A stretch of 64,000 nucleotides of DNA from the NCBI RefSeq assembly GCF_000317205.1, contig NZ_AJLK01000020.1:29256-93255 (forward strand). The letters are read 5' to 3'. The position numbers and the translations under genes were made by a program. The notes below the pieces were generated by a model, which searched no databases, was not told the origin of the DNA, and saw only the letters and a list, made by a program, of their open reading frames with translations. Shown here one piece after another: positions 1-8,579 of this stretch. This stretch comes from Fischerella muscicola PCC 7414. GTDB lineage: Bacteria > Cyanobacteriota > Cyanobacteriia > Cyanobacteriales > Nostocaceae. The stretch's first letter is position 1. Every line of letters starts with the position of its first letter.

Positions 1-64
1 GTTAGTTATTAGTTGATAGTGGTTAGTGGTAACTACTAACTACTAACTACTAACTACTAACCAC
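1..64. repeat. TTAGTGG/ACTACTAACT tandem repeat
   Basis: The left edge starts with repeated TTAGTGG and ACTACTAACT units that stop at the stop codon of the LON-domain gene at 65. It is low-complexity DNA of the kind scattered through Nostocales intergenic regions. No gene is visible in it. Confidence 0.7.
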
Positions 65-715
65 TCACAACTTCTGATTAAAAGTGTCTTTGAGAACAGT
101 ACGAGCTGCTAAGTGATTACGAGTAGAAGTCAAAATTTCTGTTTCCCGTTCTAAACGAGCAACAGTGTCTTGCATTTCTAGTAACGCTTGCTGCTCTAAA
201 GGTACACCCAAGAGATTACTTGCTACCCAATAGGATAGTTCTAGAGGTAAATCAGGTAAATCTTCTGGTAGTTCGATCTGTTGTTCAGTTAACTTGGCTG
301 ACAGACGAACAACATCTCGTAACAACTGACTTAGTTCGCTAGCCAAAGGACGCAAATCTTTTGTTGGCGGGTGATCTTCAATCCATTCGACTAAACCAAC
401 GGGGTAAGGCTTCTCACGCACATACTCTAAAACGCGAAACCTTTGTTGCCCCAAAGTGATCATTTTCATCCGATCATCTTGTAGTCGCTGAAAATGAACA
501 ATTTCAGCACAACAACCGACATTTGCGATCATGCCTTTAACCGGATCGACCATTAATACACCAAACCTGCGATCACTTTCCAGAATTGTGTTCATCATAA
601 TTCTGTAGCGAAATTCAAAGATGTGCAGGGGTAACTGCTTTGTGGGGAACAAAACTACTTCTGACAAAGGGAACAGAGGTAGCTCACGAACGGCAATTTT
701 AGAAGAGGATGTCAT
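65..715 (-). CDS. LON peptidase substrate-binding (N-terminal) domain protein
   Basis: This 216-residue protein is a stand-alone LON N-terminal domain without the AAA+ ATPase or the Ser-Lys protease part of Lon, so it is unlikely to be a protease itself. The diagnostic start is visible: RELPLFPLSEVVLFPTKQLP followed by LHIFEFRYR, then a beta-rich region and a helical C-terminus (about residues 115-215). In cyanobacteria such a gene commonly follows rpsJ at the end of the str operon, and that is its position here, about 460 bp downstream of rpsJ on the same strand. The gap holds a MITE and a tandem duplication, so co-transcription is uncertain. A role in substrate recognition or proteostasis is inferred only. 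Confidence 0.9.
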   Translation of the reverse strand: MTSSSKIAVRELPLFPLSEVVLFPTKQLPLHIFEFRYRIMMNTILESDRRFGVLMVDPVKGMIANVGCCAEIVHFQRLQDDRMKMITLGQQRFRVLEYVREKPYPVGLVEWIEDHPPTKDLRPLASELSQLLRDVVRLSAKLTEQQIELPEDLPDLPLELSYWVASNLLGVPLEQQALLEMQDTVARLERETEILTSTRNHLAARTVLKDTFNQKL

Positions 716-927
716 TTTTACCTTGTTACGACTTTGGTATAAGTTTTATCTGATGATTCTCTTTAAAATATTCTTTTATTTTTTGCTTTTGCCGCACTAT
801 GTCTACATTCTATCATCTGTTTCCCAGCTAATAAAAAGCCCTGAAGATATATCTTTCAGGGCAAGGTAAATATTCACACATTTATTTGTTGATTGTTGGT
901 TGTTGGTTGTTGTTTGGATGAAAACAA

Positions 928-1047
928 TAGACTTCTTGCAAAAATAAAAATAACCTCTCCCCAACCTTAAGCGAAACGGGGAGGGAGTAAGATTTCCCCG
1001 TTTCGGGGGGATTAAGGGGGGTTAATTCGATTTTGACAAGAAGTCTA
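928..1047. mobile_element. 120-bp MITE-like element with 11-bp terminal inverted repeats
   Basis: The element starts with TAGACTTCTTG (928-938) and ends with its exact complement CAAGAAGTCTA (1037-1047). The outer TA could be the target duplication left by IS630/Tc1-mariner type transposition. The interior carries an imperfect inverted repeat built on CGAAACGGGGAGGGA and CCCCGTTTCGGGG. There is no coding capacity. A truncated second copy in opposite orientation lies at 46021-46124. The IS630 link is inference from the TA ends. Confidence 0.65.
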
Positions 1048-1157
1048 ATCAACAATCGACTCATTGAGCTTGCTGTTTGGCACATCCAACCAACAAACAA
1101 CTATCAACAATCGACTCATTGAGCTTGCTGTTTGGCACATCCAACCAACAAACAACT
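1048..1157. repeat. Exact 55-bp tandem duplication
   Basis: Two identical 55-bp units (1048-1102 and 1103-1157), each starting ATCAACAATCGACTCATTGA, lie head to tail, with a few bases of a third unit after them. The first unit starts at the base following the MITE end at 1047. The unit contains CAACAAAC-type heptamer sequence. It lies just downstream of the rpsJ stop codon. Confidence 0.85.
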
Positions 1158-1174
1158 ATCAACTACCAACTAAT

Positions 1175-1492
1175 TTAGAGTTTTACTTCAATATCCACAC
1201 CTGAGGGCAAATCTAGTTTCATCAAAGCATCAATAGTTTTAGAAGAAGGCTGATAAATATCAATAATGCGGCGATGGGTGCGGGTTTCAAAGTGTTCTCG
1301 TGAATCTTTATCCACGTGTGGCGATCGCAGCACACAGTAGATCCGGCGTTTTGTAGGTAAGGGAATCGGGCCAATCGCTGTAGCATTGGTACGGTTTGCA
1401 GTATCTACAATCTTCTCGCAAGATGTATCTAGTAAGCGACGGTCAAATGCCTGTAAGCGAATTCTAATCTTTTGCTGCTGCAAAGTAGCCAT
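1175..1492 (-). CDS. rpsJ: 30S ribosomal protein S10
   Basis: S10 is a component of the 30S head and, in other bacteria, a partner of NusB in antitermination. The 105-residue product matches the usual S10 length and carries family signatures: [20 protein letters not shown] near the start, [20 protein letters not shown] in the middle, and [20 protein letters not shown]. It is the last ribosomal gene of the minus-strand str cluster, 201 bp after tuf, which is the usual cyanobacterial arrangement. A hairpin at 1636-1671 in the tuf-rpsJ gap may lower read-through. Confidence 0.97.
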   Translation of the reverse strand: MATLQQQKIRIRLQAFDRRLLDTSCEKIVDTANRTNATAIGPIPLPTKRRIYCVLRSPHVDKDSREHFETRTHRRIIDIYQPSSKTIDALMKLDLPSGVDIEVKL

Positions 1493-1635
1493 TTTCGGTT
1501 GTCCTGGTTCTGATGAATTGTAATTGGGGGTATAGGGGTATGAGAGTGTGGGGGTGTAGATGAGTAGGGTAATTATTTTCCCCTAAACCCTTAAACTCTT
1601 ACCCCCTTACACCCTTAAATATTTGGGGGAATATA

Positions 1636-1671
1636 AAGGAGCAGAGAGGAATTATACCACCTCTGCTCCTT
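1636..1671 (-). terminator. Hairpin after tuf (terminator or attenuator)
   Basis: Inverted repeat AAGGAGCAGAG (1636-1646) / CTCTGCTCCTT (1661-1671) lies 23 bp beyond the tuf stop. On the minus strand it is followed by a weak TTTATATT tract. Leaky termination before rpsJ is possible. Confidence 0.55.
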
Positions 1672-1693
1672 GTTTAATCAAGATAAACAGATG

Positions 1694-2923
1694 CTATTTG
1701 ACAATCTTGGAAACAACGCCAGCACCGATGGTACGACCACCTTCACGGATAGCGAAGCGCATTCCTTGTTCGATAGCGATCGGGTTGATCAGTTCTACTG
1801 TCATCTTAATCCGGTCTCCGGGCATAACCATTTCTGCGGCACTGCCGTCATCGGAGGTAAAGGTCTTGATAGTGCCAGTTACGTCGGTTGTCCGTACATA
1901 GAACTGGGGACGATAACCTGCGAAGAAAGGAGTTTTACGACCGCCTTCTTTCTCGGTGAGAACGTACACTTCCCCTTCAAACTCAGTATGAGGAGTGATA
2001 GAACCAGGCTTAGCGATTACCATGCCCCGTTCAATATCGGTTTTTTGGACACCGCGCAACAGTATACCGGCGTTATCTCCAGCCATACCTTCTTCGAGAC
2101 TCTTCTTGAACATCTCGATACCAGTGACGGTGGTAGCACGAGTTGGTTTAATACCAACCAGTTCCACGTTATCGCCGATTTTGACTTTACCCCGTTCAAT
2201 ACGTCCGGTTGCTACTGTACCACGACCTGTAATTGAGAACACGTCTTCTACAGCCATCAAGAAGGGCTTGTCAACATCACGCTCTGGTGTGGGGATGTAA
2301 GAATCTACAGCATCCATCAGTTCGTAGATTTTATCTACCCACTTGTTTTCACCCCGTTGTGTTTTGGGGTTAGCTGTCATTTGTTCTAGAGCTTGTAGAC
2401 CAGAACCTTTGATCACAGGGATGTCGTCACCAGGAAAATCATAGCTGGAAAGTAGTTCACGAACTTCCAACTCTACCAGTTCCAACAATTCTTCGTCATC
2501 CACCATGTCTTCTTTGTTTAGGAAGACTACTAGGTTGGGTACACCCACCTGGCGTGCTAGTAGAATGTGTTCGCGGGTTTGGGGCATTGGGCCATCCGCT
2601 GCGGAAACCACGAGGATTGCACCATCCATCTGCGCCGCACCAGTGATCATGTTCTTCACATAGTCAGCATGTCCGGGACAGTCAACGTGAGCATAGTGAC
2701 GATTGTCGGTTTCATACTCAACGTGAGCGGTATTAATAGTAATACCCCGCGCTTTTTCTTCGGGTGCGTTATCGATTTGGTCGTAACCTTTACCGGTAGC
2801 CTTACCGATCGCAGCCAAAGTCATGGTGATAGCTGCTGTTAATGTGGTTTTACCGTGGTCAACGTGGCCAATAGTGCCGATATTAACGTGGGGTTTAGTC
2901 CTTTCAAACTTTGCGCGTGCCAT
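1694..2923 (-). CDS. tuf: Elongation factor Tu
   Basis: EF-Tu is the GTPase that delivers aminoacyl-tRNA to the ribosome. The 409-residue length is normal for cyanobacteria. The GTPase motifs are intact: P-loop GHVDHGKT (about residues 19-26), DCPGHADY (G3) and NKED (G4), followed by the two beta-barrel domains ending in [10 protein letters not shown]. It lies 22 bp downstream of fusA with an AAAGGAAACGAG ribosome-binding region, so it is almost certainly co-transcribed with fusA. Confidence 0.98.
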   Translation of the reverse strand: MARAKFERTKPHVNIGTIGHVDHGKTTLTAAITMTLAAIGKATGKGYDQIDNAPEEKARGITINTAHVEYETDNRHYAHVDCPGHADYVKNMITGAAQMDGAILVVSAADGPMPQTREHILLARQVGVPNLVVFLNKEDMVDDEELLELVELEVRELLSSYDFPGDDIPVIKGSGLQALEQMTANPKTQRGENKWVDKIYELMDAVDSYIPTPERDVDKPFLMAVEDVFSITGRGTVATGRIERGKVKIGDNVELVGIKPTRATTVTGIEMFKKSLEEGMAGDNAGILLRGVQKTDIERGMVIAKPGSITPHTEFEGEVYVLTEKEGGRKTPFFAGYRPQFYVRTTDVTGTIKTFTSDDGSAAEMVMPGDRIKMTVELINPIAIEQGMRFAIREGGRTIGAGVVSKIVK

Positions 2924-2945
2924 GAATGCTCGTTTCCTTTTTTAA

Positions 2946-5024
2946 TTAAGCGTTCCCTTTGCTTTTAGCTATGATTGCCTCAGCCACGTTGCGAGGCACT
3001 TCATCGTAGTGGCTAAATTCCATCGAGAATATGCCTCGACCTTGGGTCTTCGACCGGATGTCAGTGGCGTAGCCAAACATTTCTGCCAATGGGACTTTAG
3101 CAGTCACTTTGGCGATACCCTGCTCGGAACCCATCCCCTCAATTTGTCCACGACGGGAATTGAGGTCGCCCATCACATCCCCAAGGAAGTTTTCGGGAAC
3201 TTCAACCTCAACTTTCATCATAGGCTCTAAAAGGACAGGTGAAGCTTTCATTACAGCTTCTTTCATTGCCATTGAGCCAGCGATTTTGAAGGCCATTTCC
3301 GAGGAGTCCACTTCGTGGTAAGACCCATCAACCAGGGTAGCTTTGACGTCAATTAGCGGATATCCAGCTAGAATACCCGATTCACAGGTTTCTTTCATAC
3401 CTGCTTCTACTGGCGAGATGTACTCTTTCGGTACAGCACCACCAACAATCTTGGAGACGAATTCAAAGCCGCTTCCTGGTTCTCCTGGTTCTAGGTCAAT
3501 TACTACATGACCATACTGACCTTTACCACCGCTTTGACGGATGAATTTACCTTCAATTCTGCTGACGTGTTTGCGAATGGTTTCACGGTAAGCTACTTGT
3601 GGCGCACCGACATTAGCTTCTACCTTGAATTCCCGCAACATCCGGTCTACCAGAATTTCTAGGTGCAACTCTCCCATTCCAGCAATCACGGTTTGGTTGG
3701 TTTCCGGATCGACGTTGACGCGGAAGGTCGGATCTTCTTCGGAGAGAGCTTGTAGAGCTTTGGACAGTTTGTCCATGTCGTTTTTGGTTTTAGGCTCTAC
3801 CGCTACCGAGATTACAGGCTCTGGAATGAATAGAGATTCCAGAATTACTGGTGAACTTTCATCAGTGAGGGTGTCACCTGTTAAAGTCTCTTTCAAACCT
3901 AGTGCGGCTCCCAAATCCCCTGCTCTGAGTTCATCTACGTCAATCCGGTCATCTGCCTTTAAAACCACCAAACGAGAAATTCTTTCTTTCTTGTTCTTGG
4001 TGGCGTTAAGGACGTAGCTACCCTTTTTCAAAACGCCGGAATAAACACGAACGAAAGTCAGACGACCGTAAGGGTCTGCCATAATCTTGAACGCCAGCGC
4101 TGCCAAGGGTTCGTTGTCATCGGCATGGCGTTCCACTGTTTCGCCATTGGGCAGTGTACCTTGAATTGGAGGTACGTCAGGGGGGGCAGGCAGGTAATCT
4201 ACTACTGCATCAAGGAGTAATTGTACACCTTTGTTTTTGAAGGCAGAACCACAAAGCATGGGCACAATCGTACCAGCAATCGTGCCTTTACGTAGAGCAG
4301 TACGGATTTCTTCCTCTGTGAGTTCCTCACCTTCAAAGTACTTGGTCATCAAGTCGTCATCAGTTTCAGCTACCGCTTCAATTAGCTTGGTACGGTACTC
4401 TTCGACCAGTTCCTGCATGTCTGCGGGAATATCCTCTTCCTTGATGTCTGTTCCTTGGTCATTGGTGTAGATATAAGCCCGCATCTTCACAAGATCAACT
4501 AGACCCAGGAAATCGCTTTCGCTACCAATAGGCAGTTGAACAGGAATAGCGTTAGCCCGCAAGCGATCGCGCACTTGTTCGTAAACTTTGTAGAAGTTTG
4601 CGCCTGTGCGATCCATCTTGTTAACAAAGACGATACGGGGAACCCTGTAGCGATCCGCTTGACGCCATACTGTTTCTGTTTGCGGTTGCACACCACCCAC
4701 AGAACATAAAACTGTGATTACACCATCCAAAACGCGCATGGAACGTTCCACTTCAATTGTGAAGTCTACGTGTCCTGGAGTGTCGATAATGTTAATTTGA
4801 TGATCTCTCCAACTGCTACTAATGGCAGCAGCTGTAATAGTAATTCCCCGCTCTCGCTCCTGATCCATCCAGTCTGTGACAGCGGTTCCCTCATGGACTT
4901 CACCAATTTTATGAATTATGCCAGAGTAAAATAAAATTCTCTCTGTTGTTGTTGTCTTGCCCGCATCTATATGCGCCGCAATACCGATATTGCGTACTTT
5001 CTCTAGCGGGTTCGTACGTGCCAC
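2946..5024 (-). CDS. fusA: Elongation factor G
   Basis: EF-G is the ribosomal translocase GTPase. The 692-residue protein has the P-loop AHIDAGKT (about residues 17-24), the switch II stretch [24 protein letters not shown], and the domain IV/V region ending in [16 protein letters not shown]. It sits between rpsG (150 bp upstream) and tuf (22 bp downstream), the canonical str order. No odd residues were noticed. Confidence 0.98.
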   Translation of the reverse strand: MARTNPLEKVRNIGIAAHIDAGKTTTTERILFYSGIIHKIGEVHEGTAVTDWMDQERERGITITAAAISSSWRDHQINIIDTPGHVDFTIEVERSMRVLDGVITVLCSVGGVQPQTETVWRQADRYRVPRIVFVNKMDRTGANFYKVYEQVRDRLRANAIPVQLPIGSESDFLGLVDLVKMRAYIYTNDQGTDIKEEDIPADMQELVEEYRTKLIEAVAETDDDLMTKYFEGEELTEEEIRTALRKGTIAGTIVPMLCGSAFKNKGVQLLLDAVVDYLPAPPDVPPIQGTLPNGETVERHADDNEPLAALAFKIMADPYGRLTFVRVYSGVLKKGSYVLNATKNKKERISRLVVLKADDRIDVDELRAGDLGAALGLKETLTGDTLTDESSPVILESLFIPEPVISVAVEPKTKNDMDKLSKALQALSEEDPTFRVNVDPETNQTVIAGMGELHLEILVDRMLREFKVEANVGAPQVAYRETIRKHVSRIEGKFIRQSGGKGQYGHVVIDLEPGEPGSGFEFVSKIVGGAVPKEYISPVEAGMKETCESGILAGYPLIDVKATLVDGSYHEVDSSEMAFKIAGSMAMKEAVMKASPVLLEPMMKVEVEVPENFLGDVMGDLNSRRGQIEGMGSEQGIAKVTAKVPLAEMFGYATDIRSKTQGRGIFSMEFSHYDEVPRNVAEAIIAKSKGNA

Positions 5025-5142
5025 AGCTGCCTCCTATACTTTTCGCCTCATGATATCTTGTATATTACACTTTGTTAAGATTCTATCTTTTCGGTAAACC
5101 GTCTTTTTCTTTTAGTAAATACCACGATATATTTTTGCCCTT

Positions 5143-5173
5143 TGTAGAAACGCGCAAGAGGCGCGTCCCTACA
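5143..5173. repeat. Degenerate copy of the GACGCG palindrome family
   Basis: TGTAG-AA-ACGCGC and GGCGCGT-CC-CTACA form an imperfect hairpin that ends 2 bp from the rpsG stop codon. It is a decayed member of the dispersed palindrome family seen at 7453, 25248, 29090 and 49359. Being inside the rpsG-fusA spacer it would be transcribed and could affect mRNA processing or stability. Confidence 0.6.
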
Positions 5174-5174
5174 C

Positions 5175-5645
5175 TTAGTAGCGATAATGTGCAAAGGCTT
5201 TATTTGCTTCTGCCATCCGATGCGTTTCTTCACGCTTACGAATTGAACTACCAGTTTCGTTGGCAGCATCCATCAATTCTTGAGCGAGTCTGCCAGCCAT
5301 TGTCCGACCAGGTCTAGATCTAGAAAACTGTACTAGCCAACGCAATGCCAAACTTGTGCCACGTTCTGCACGTACTTCCATTGGGACTTGATAGGTCGCA
5401 CCGCCTACTCGTCGAGCTTTTACTTCTACCAATGGCGTTGCATTCCGCACTGCTCTTTCAAACGTTTCCAATGGATCGCTTCCGGTTCTTTCCTCGATAT
5501 TTTTCATCGCATCATAAACAATCCGTGCGGCAAGTGATTTTTTGCCACTACGCATCACCCGACGGATCATCATGCTCACTAAGCGACTGTTATAAACAGA
5601 GTCAGGTGGAACTGGGCGCTTTTGAGTAACACCACGACGAGACAT
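5175..5645 (-). CDS. rpsG: 30S ribosomal protein S7
   Basis: S7 nucleates assembly of the 30S head by binding 16S rRNA and lies near the decoding and exit region. The 156-residue product is the expected length and shows [20 protein letters not shown] at the start, the internal [20 protein letters not shown] motif, and the C-terminal [17 protein letters not shown]. It starts the rpsG-fusA-tuf transcription block. The gap to rpsL upstream is unusually long (803 bp), and a TATAAT box at 5773-5778 suggests its own promoter. Confidence 0.98.
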   Translation of the reverse strand: MSRRGVTQKRPVPPDSVYNSRLVSMMIRRVMRSGKKSLAARIVYDAMKNIEERTGSDPLETFERAVRNATPLVEVKARRVGGATYQVPMEVRAERGTSLALRWLVQFSRSRPGRTMAGRLAQELMDAANETGSSIRKREETHRMAEANKAFAHYRY

Positions 5646-5772
5646 ACTTAAACCTTAGATTTTTGAATTTAGCTACTAGATGGTTTGTGTTTAGGCAGTT
5701 TTTATTGCTGAAATCGCAATCACACTGACCTATATAACTTGCTGCCCTCAACTGACATACAAGGCGACAATA

Positions 5773-5801
5773 ATTATATACCTTAATAGCTAATTTAATA
5801 G
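5773..5801 (-). promoter_or_regulatory. Possible promoter of rpsG-fusA-tuf
   Basis: On the minus strand a perfect TATAAT lies at 5773-5778, about 130 bp upstream of the rpsG start. No good -35 box is seen at the usual distance; a direct repeat of TTAGCTATTAAR occupies that position. A separate promoter would make sense because rpsL is 803 bp away. Confidence 0.35.
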
Positions 5802-6188
5802 CTAATAAAACCCTATTTAAAATGCTGTTGTCGCTGATAGCATTCTAAAAAATTCCTACACTCACAGCAAACAGGTGTAGGACACCTAACAAATTTAACT
5901 TAGAGTTCTAGTGATACTCACACTTGATTCATAGAAGCTAGCTGCTTGAACTTCAAACCGCCTGTGAGTAATTACTTTCATTCAGGTCTTACGTTCTGAT
6001 GTACATAACTTTTATCCCTCAGGAAACTTCGGGACTGCAACTAGCTTCCGTGAAAATTATTTTCGTGTGTTTGCACGGAACCAATTCAAATTCTATCACC
6101 GAGTTTATTAGAACAGCAGTACTACAAGCATCGCAAAAACAAAAAGTAAACTTTTATTTTTGCTGATGTAGACAGACGCTTCAGTTAG

Positions 6189-6413
6189 TTAGTGGCATAT
6201 CCCGGTTTCTCCTCTACCCGACGCTGATGCTATGCATACTGCGCGGGTTCGGAGTCCTGGGCTACTCGATTTAACGGCATGAGCTTCTCGCCTACACGAG
6301 TATTGTTTTACTTCCACGTGATGCCCTTCCGCAGAAGGATTTAAACTAAAGGCTAGTCTGTATGACTTACCGCTCCATACATTAATGTAAAGGCGCATTA
6401 GCGACAAACGCAA
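6189..6413 (-). pseudogene. Possible relic of a mobile-element ORF
   Basis: An open frame of 74 codons without stops, starting MRLSLMRLYINVWSGKSY and ending SASGRGETGICH, lies in the rpsL-rpsG spacer. It is basic and rich in Ser and Arg. The tail reminds me of C-terminal extensions of cyanobacterial IS-encoded proteins (IS200/IS605-type), but this is from memory and unproven. It has no clear ribosome-binding site and may not be expressed. It could equally be a chance frame in structured non-coding DNA. Confidence 0.3.
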
Positions 6414-6448
6414 TTAATCGCGTGAATACTCGATTAATCGCGCCTTCT

Positions 6449-6823
6449 CTATTGTTTTGGACGTTTGGTTCCATATTTGGAACGACCTTGCTTGCGGTCT
6501 TTGACTCCGGCTGTATCTAAAGTGCCACGAATGATGTGGTATCTCACGCCTGGTAAGTCCTTAACCCGACCGCCACGAATCATCACAACAGAGTGTTCTT
6601 GCAAGTTATGACCAATTCCTGGAATGTAGGCTGTGACTTCAAATCCAGATGTCAGTCTTACCCTTGCGACTTTACGCAGAGCCGAGTTAGGTTTTTTCGG
6701 TGTGGTCGTGTATACTCTGGTACAAACGCCCCGACGTTGTGGGCATTGTTTCAGAGCTGGGGACTTGGTTTTCTGACGCGCTTTTTCGCGTTCGTTACGT
6801 ATTAGCTGCTGTATTGTGGGCAT
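6449..6823 (-). CDS. rpsL: 30S ribosomal protein S12
   Basis: S12 is the decoding-centre protein, target of streptomycin-resistance mutations in other bacteria. The 124-residue product has the conserved [20 protein letters not shown] (streptomycin-site lysine at about 43) and [20 protein letters not shown]. No resistance-type change is apparent in these two loops. It heads the str cluster and has a plausible sigma70-type promoter at 6876-6905. Confidence 0.97.
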   Translation of the reverse strand: MPTIQQLIRNEREKARQKTKSPALKQCPQRRGVCTRVYTTTPKKPNSALRKVARVRLTSGFEVTAYIPGIGHNLQEHSVVMIRGGRVKDLPGVRYHIIRGTLDTAGVKDRKQGRSKYGTKRPKQ

Positions 6824-6875
6824 GAGTTACAGCGCGTGAAGCTGCTTATAGTTTAACTTTTGACAACAAATTCTG

Positions 6876-6905
6876 ATTATATCTTTTTTGGGTGTCAAGA
6901 GTCAA
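6876..6905 (-). promoter_or_regulatory. Predicted rpsL promoter
   Basis: On the minus strand TTGACT (6900-6905) and TATAAT (6876-6881) are separated by 18 bp and lie about 55 bp upstream of the rpsL ATG. A nearer TTGACA (6893-6898) exists but is only 11 bp from the -10 box. The heptamer array begins just upstream (6913). Confidence 0.6.
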
Positions 6906-6912
6906 GGGAAAT

Positions 6913-7023
6913 TTGTTGGTTGTTGATTGTTGGTTGTTGGTTGTTGGTTGTTGATTGTTGATTGTTGGTTGTTGATTGTTGGTTGTTGGTTGTTGATGCC
7001 AAACAACAAACAACCACCAACCA
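6913..7023. repeat. Heptamer array (TTGTTGGTTG type)
   Basis: TTGTTGG and TTGATTG units run from 6913 to about 7000. They are followed by a short stretch in the opposite orientation (CAACAAACAACC) that reaches the stop codon of the IscA-like gene. Belongs to the STRR class known from heterocystous cyanobacteria. The two orientations could pair as a hairpin. Confidence 0.85.
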
Positions 7024-7350
7024 CTAACCAATAGCAAATGAATTACCACAGCCACAACTAGCATTTGCTTGAGGGTTGTGGAAGCGAAAAGCTCCACCCA
7101 TGAGGTCTTCAGAATAATCGATGGTTAAGCCATCAACGTAATTAAAGCTTTCAGCATCTATGACTACTTGAATGCCCTCACATTCAAAGGTGCGATCGCC
7201 TGATGAAGCAATTTCATCAAAAGAAGTATCATAATACCAACCAGAACAACCACCGAGTTTAACTGCCAACCGAAACAACGGATTTGGTTGCTGCTGTCTA
7301 GATTTTAATCTTTTAATCTCACTTACGGCTGCTGGACTCAGATGAATCAT
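7024..7350 (-). CDS. Iron-sulfur cluster assembly accessory protein (IscA/HesB/ErpA family)
   Basis: A-type carriers hold or transfer Fe-S clusters to apoproteins. The 108-residue protein has all three family cysteines: Cys35 in KLGGCSGWYY and the C-terminal pair in ASCGCGNSF. The core SFNYVDGLTIDYSEDLMGGAFRFHNPQA is also typical. It lies upstream of the str operon in the same orientation, but the heptamer array and the rpsL promoter separate them, so an operon is unlikely. Which cyanobacterial paralogue it is cannot be decided here. Confidence 0.92.
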   Translation of the reverse strand: MIHLSPAAVSEIKRLKSRQQQPNPLFRLAVKLGGCSGWYYDTSFDEIASSGDRTFECEGIQVVIDAESFNYVDGLTIDYSEDLMGGAFRFHNPQANASCGCGNSFAIG

Positions 7351-7406
7351 AGAATGGGTCTGGGAATTGAAAGCTTGATCTTAAAAATATTACATGTATC
7401 AGTGAA

Positions 7407-7482
7407 TTGTTGGTGGTTGTTTGTTGGTTGTTGATTGTTAATTGTTGGTTGTTGTACAGACGTGCCATGGCACGTCTGTACA
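7407..7482. repeat. Heptamer array plus perfect 30-bp palindrome
   Basis: TTGTTGG-type units (7407-7452) run straight into a perfect 30-bp palindrome (7453-7482) with half-site TGTACAGACGTGCCA. The same pairing of palindrome and heptamers occurs at 25143-25279 and 29090-29258. Confidence 0.9.
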
Positions 7483-7773
7483 TTGGTTAGTGGTAATTCT
7501 CGACTCTTCACACTCCTCATACTCCCCCCATCACCCCATCACCCCATTGCCCCCCAACCCCACAAAGTGGGGACCCCTAGCCCCCCATCACCCCACCTCC
7601 TCTCATTATTAACGCGCGGCATACCAAACCTGACAACAACAGGAGCATACCGCGCGCAATAGTTAAAGAAAAATCTTTATGCAATGAAATATTGTTCTAT
7701 TTCTAGTTCTAGATTAAAACCAACAAATTCAAAATTTGTGAGTAATTGAATCTAGTACGTGACTGTTATGGCT
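7483..7773. repeat. CCCCATCACCCC low-complexity intergenic DNA
   Basis: From about 7500 to 7610 the DNA is a C-rich purine-poor tract (CCCCATCACC units). It includes a small CCCCAC-AAAG-TGGGG hairpin. No gene is seen between the IscA-like gene and the cupin gene. Confidence 0.7.
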
Positions 7774-8193
7774 TTAATCTTCTGTACGAGCATAATCGTC
7801 TTGGAAACGGATAATATCATCTTCGCCTAAGTATTCTCCGTTTTGTACCTCAATTAAAACTAAAGGAATTACACCAGGATTCTCCAAACGATGGGCTGTA
7901 CATTGGGGTACATATGTAGACTGATTATTGCCCAGCAACACTTCTTGATCACCACAAACCACCTTTGCTGTACCTGAAACAACTATCCAGTGTTCGCTGC
8001 GGTGATGGTGCATTTGTAGGCTTAGCCGATGTCCAGGCTTAACTTCGATACGCTTAATTTTATAACCGCGCCCTTCTTCCAAAACTGTAAAAGAACCCCA
8101 AGGACGCAGTTCTGTTGCTGCAACACCCCTGGCAGTAATAGCTGAAGGCAAAGGCAGCGCATTAGTTTGTGTTGTTTCTTGGTATTGAGCCAT
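7774..8193 (-). CDS. Cupin-domain protein, mannose-6-phosphate isomerase type II-like
   Basis: The 139-residue product is a single cupin like the C-terminal phosphomannose isomerase domain of ManC-type enzymes, without the nucleotidyltransferase part. Visible motifs are RPWGSFTVLEEGRGYKIKRI, the cupin-1 metal motif PGHRLSLQMHHHRSEHWIVV, and PQCTAHRLENPGVIPL. These contain the His and Glu residues expected to bind metal. I place the start at 8193 (MAQYQETTQ) because GAGG lies about 6 bp upstream. An in-frame start at 8241 would add 16 residues. A role in mannose or GDP-mannose metabolism is inferred from the family. Confidence 0.85.
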   Translation of the reverse strand: MAQYQETTQTNALPLPSAITARGVAATELRPWGSFTVLEEGRGYKIKRIEVKPGHRLSLQMHHHRSEHWIVVSGTAKVVCGDQEVLLGNNQSTYVPQCTAHRLENPGVIPLVLIEVQNGEYLGEDDIIRFQDDYARTED

Positions 8194-8416
8194 AGTTACC
8201 TCGTTTGGAGACATAACAAAACCGTTAGTACTCTTAACCATTGATGTAAAAATATGGCGCTATGTTGCAACCGTATAAATCAGCAATCTAGCCCACACCT
8301 GCCAAACATAGCAAAATCACTGTCTAGGGTGTAATCAATAACTGCGATCGCTAACGTATCTATATCAAGTCTTCATCAAATTAGCTGTCAACTTTTAGTT
8401 AGCTTTAAATTAAGGG

Positions 8417-8579
8417 ATAGGGGATAGGGGATAGGGGATCAGGGACAAGGGGGACGACTTGGGGGATAAACCAGACAAGGGAGACAAAGGAGAAATAACT
8501 AATCTTCAATGCCTACTTCTCACACTCCCCCCATCTCCCCATCTCCCCATCACCCCATTGCCCCATCTCCCCATCTTCT
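8417..8579. repeat. GGGGATAGGGGAT and CCCCATCTCCCC low-complexity tracts
   Basis: G-rich GGGGATA repeats (8417-8445) and C-rich CCCCATCTCCCC repeats (about 8520-8578) face each other and reach the stop codon of the glycosidase gene. They are partly complementary and could form a large hairpin. Confidence 0.7.

Larger units (their letters stand above)
716..1174. other. Intergenic region between LON-domain gene and rpsJ
   Basis: No credible gene. It holds an AT-rich leader for the LON-domain gene, a heptamer remnant (about 883-915), a MITE (928-1047) and an exact 55-bp tandem duplication (1048-1157). Confidence 0.7.
5646..6448. other. Long spacer between rpsL and rpsG
   Basis: 803 bp separate two genes that are usually close. 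It contains a long-range inverted repeat, GAAGCTAGCTGC (about 5936-5947) against GCAACTAGCTTC (about 6037-6048), a translatable relic at 6189-6413, and a 10-bp direct repeat ATTAATCGCG near 6414-6442 at the end of rpsL. It looks like an old insertion with decayed content. No tRNA was recognised. Confidence 0.6.

Noticed and set aside
1623..2300. Plus-strand ORFs opposite tuf
   Set aside because: They overlap tuf entirely on the antisense strand and have no family features; they are shadows of the conserved gene.
6240..6275. tRNA-like T-loop string GGGTTCGGAGTCC in the rpsL-rpsG spacer
   Set aside because: No cloverleaf arms or acceptor stem could be drawn around it; the T-loop also deviates at the conserved A.
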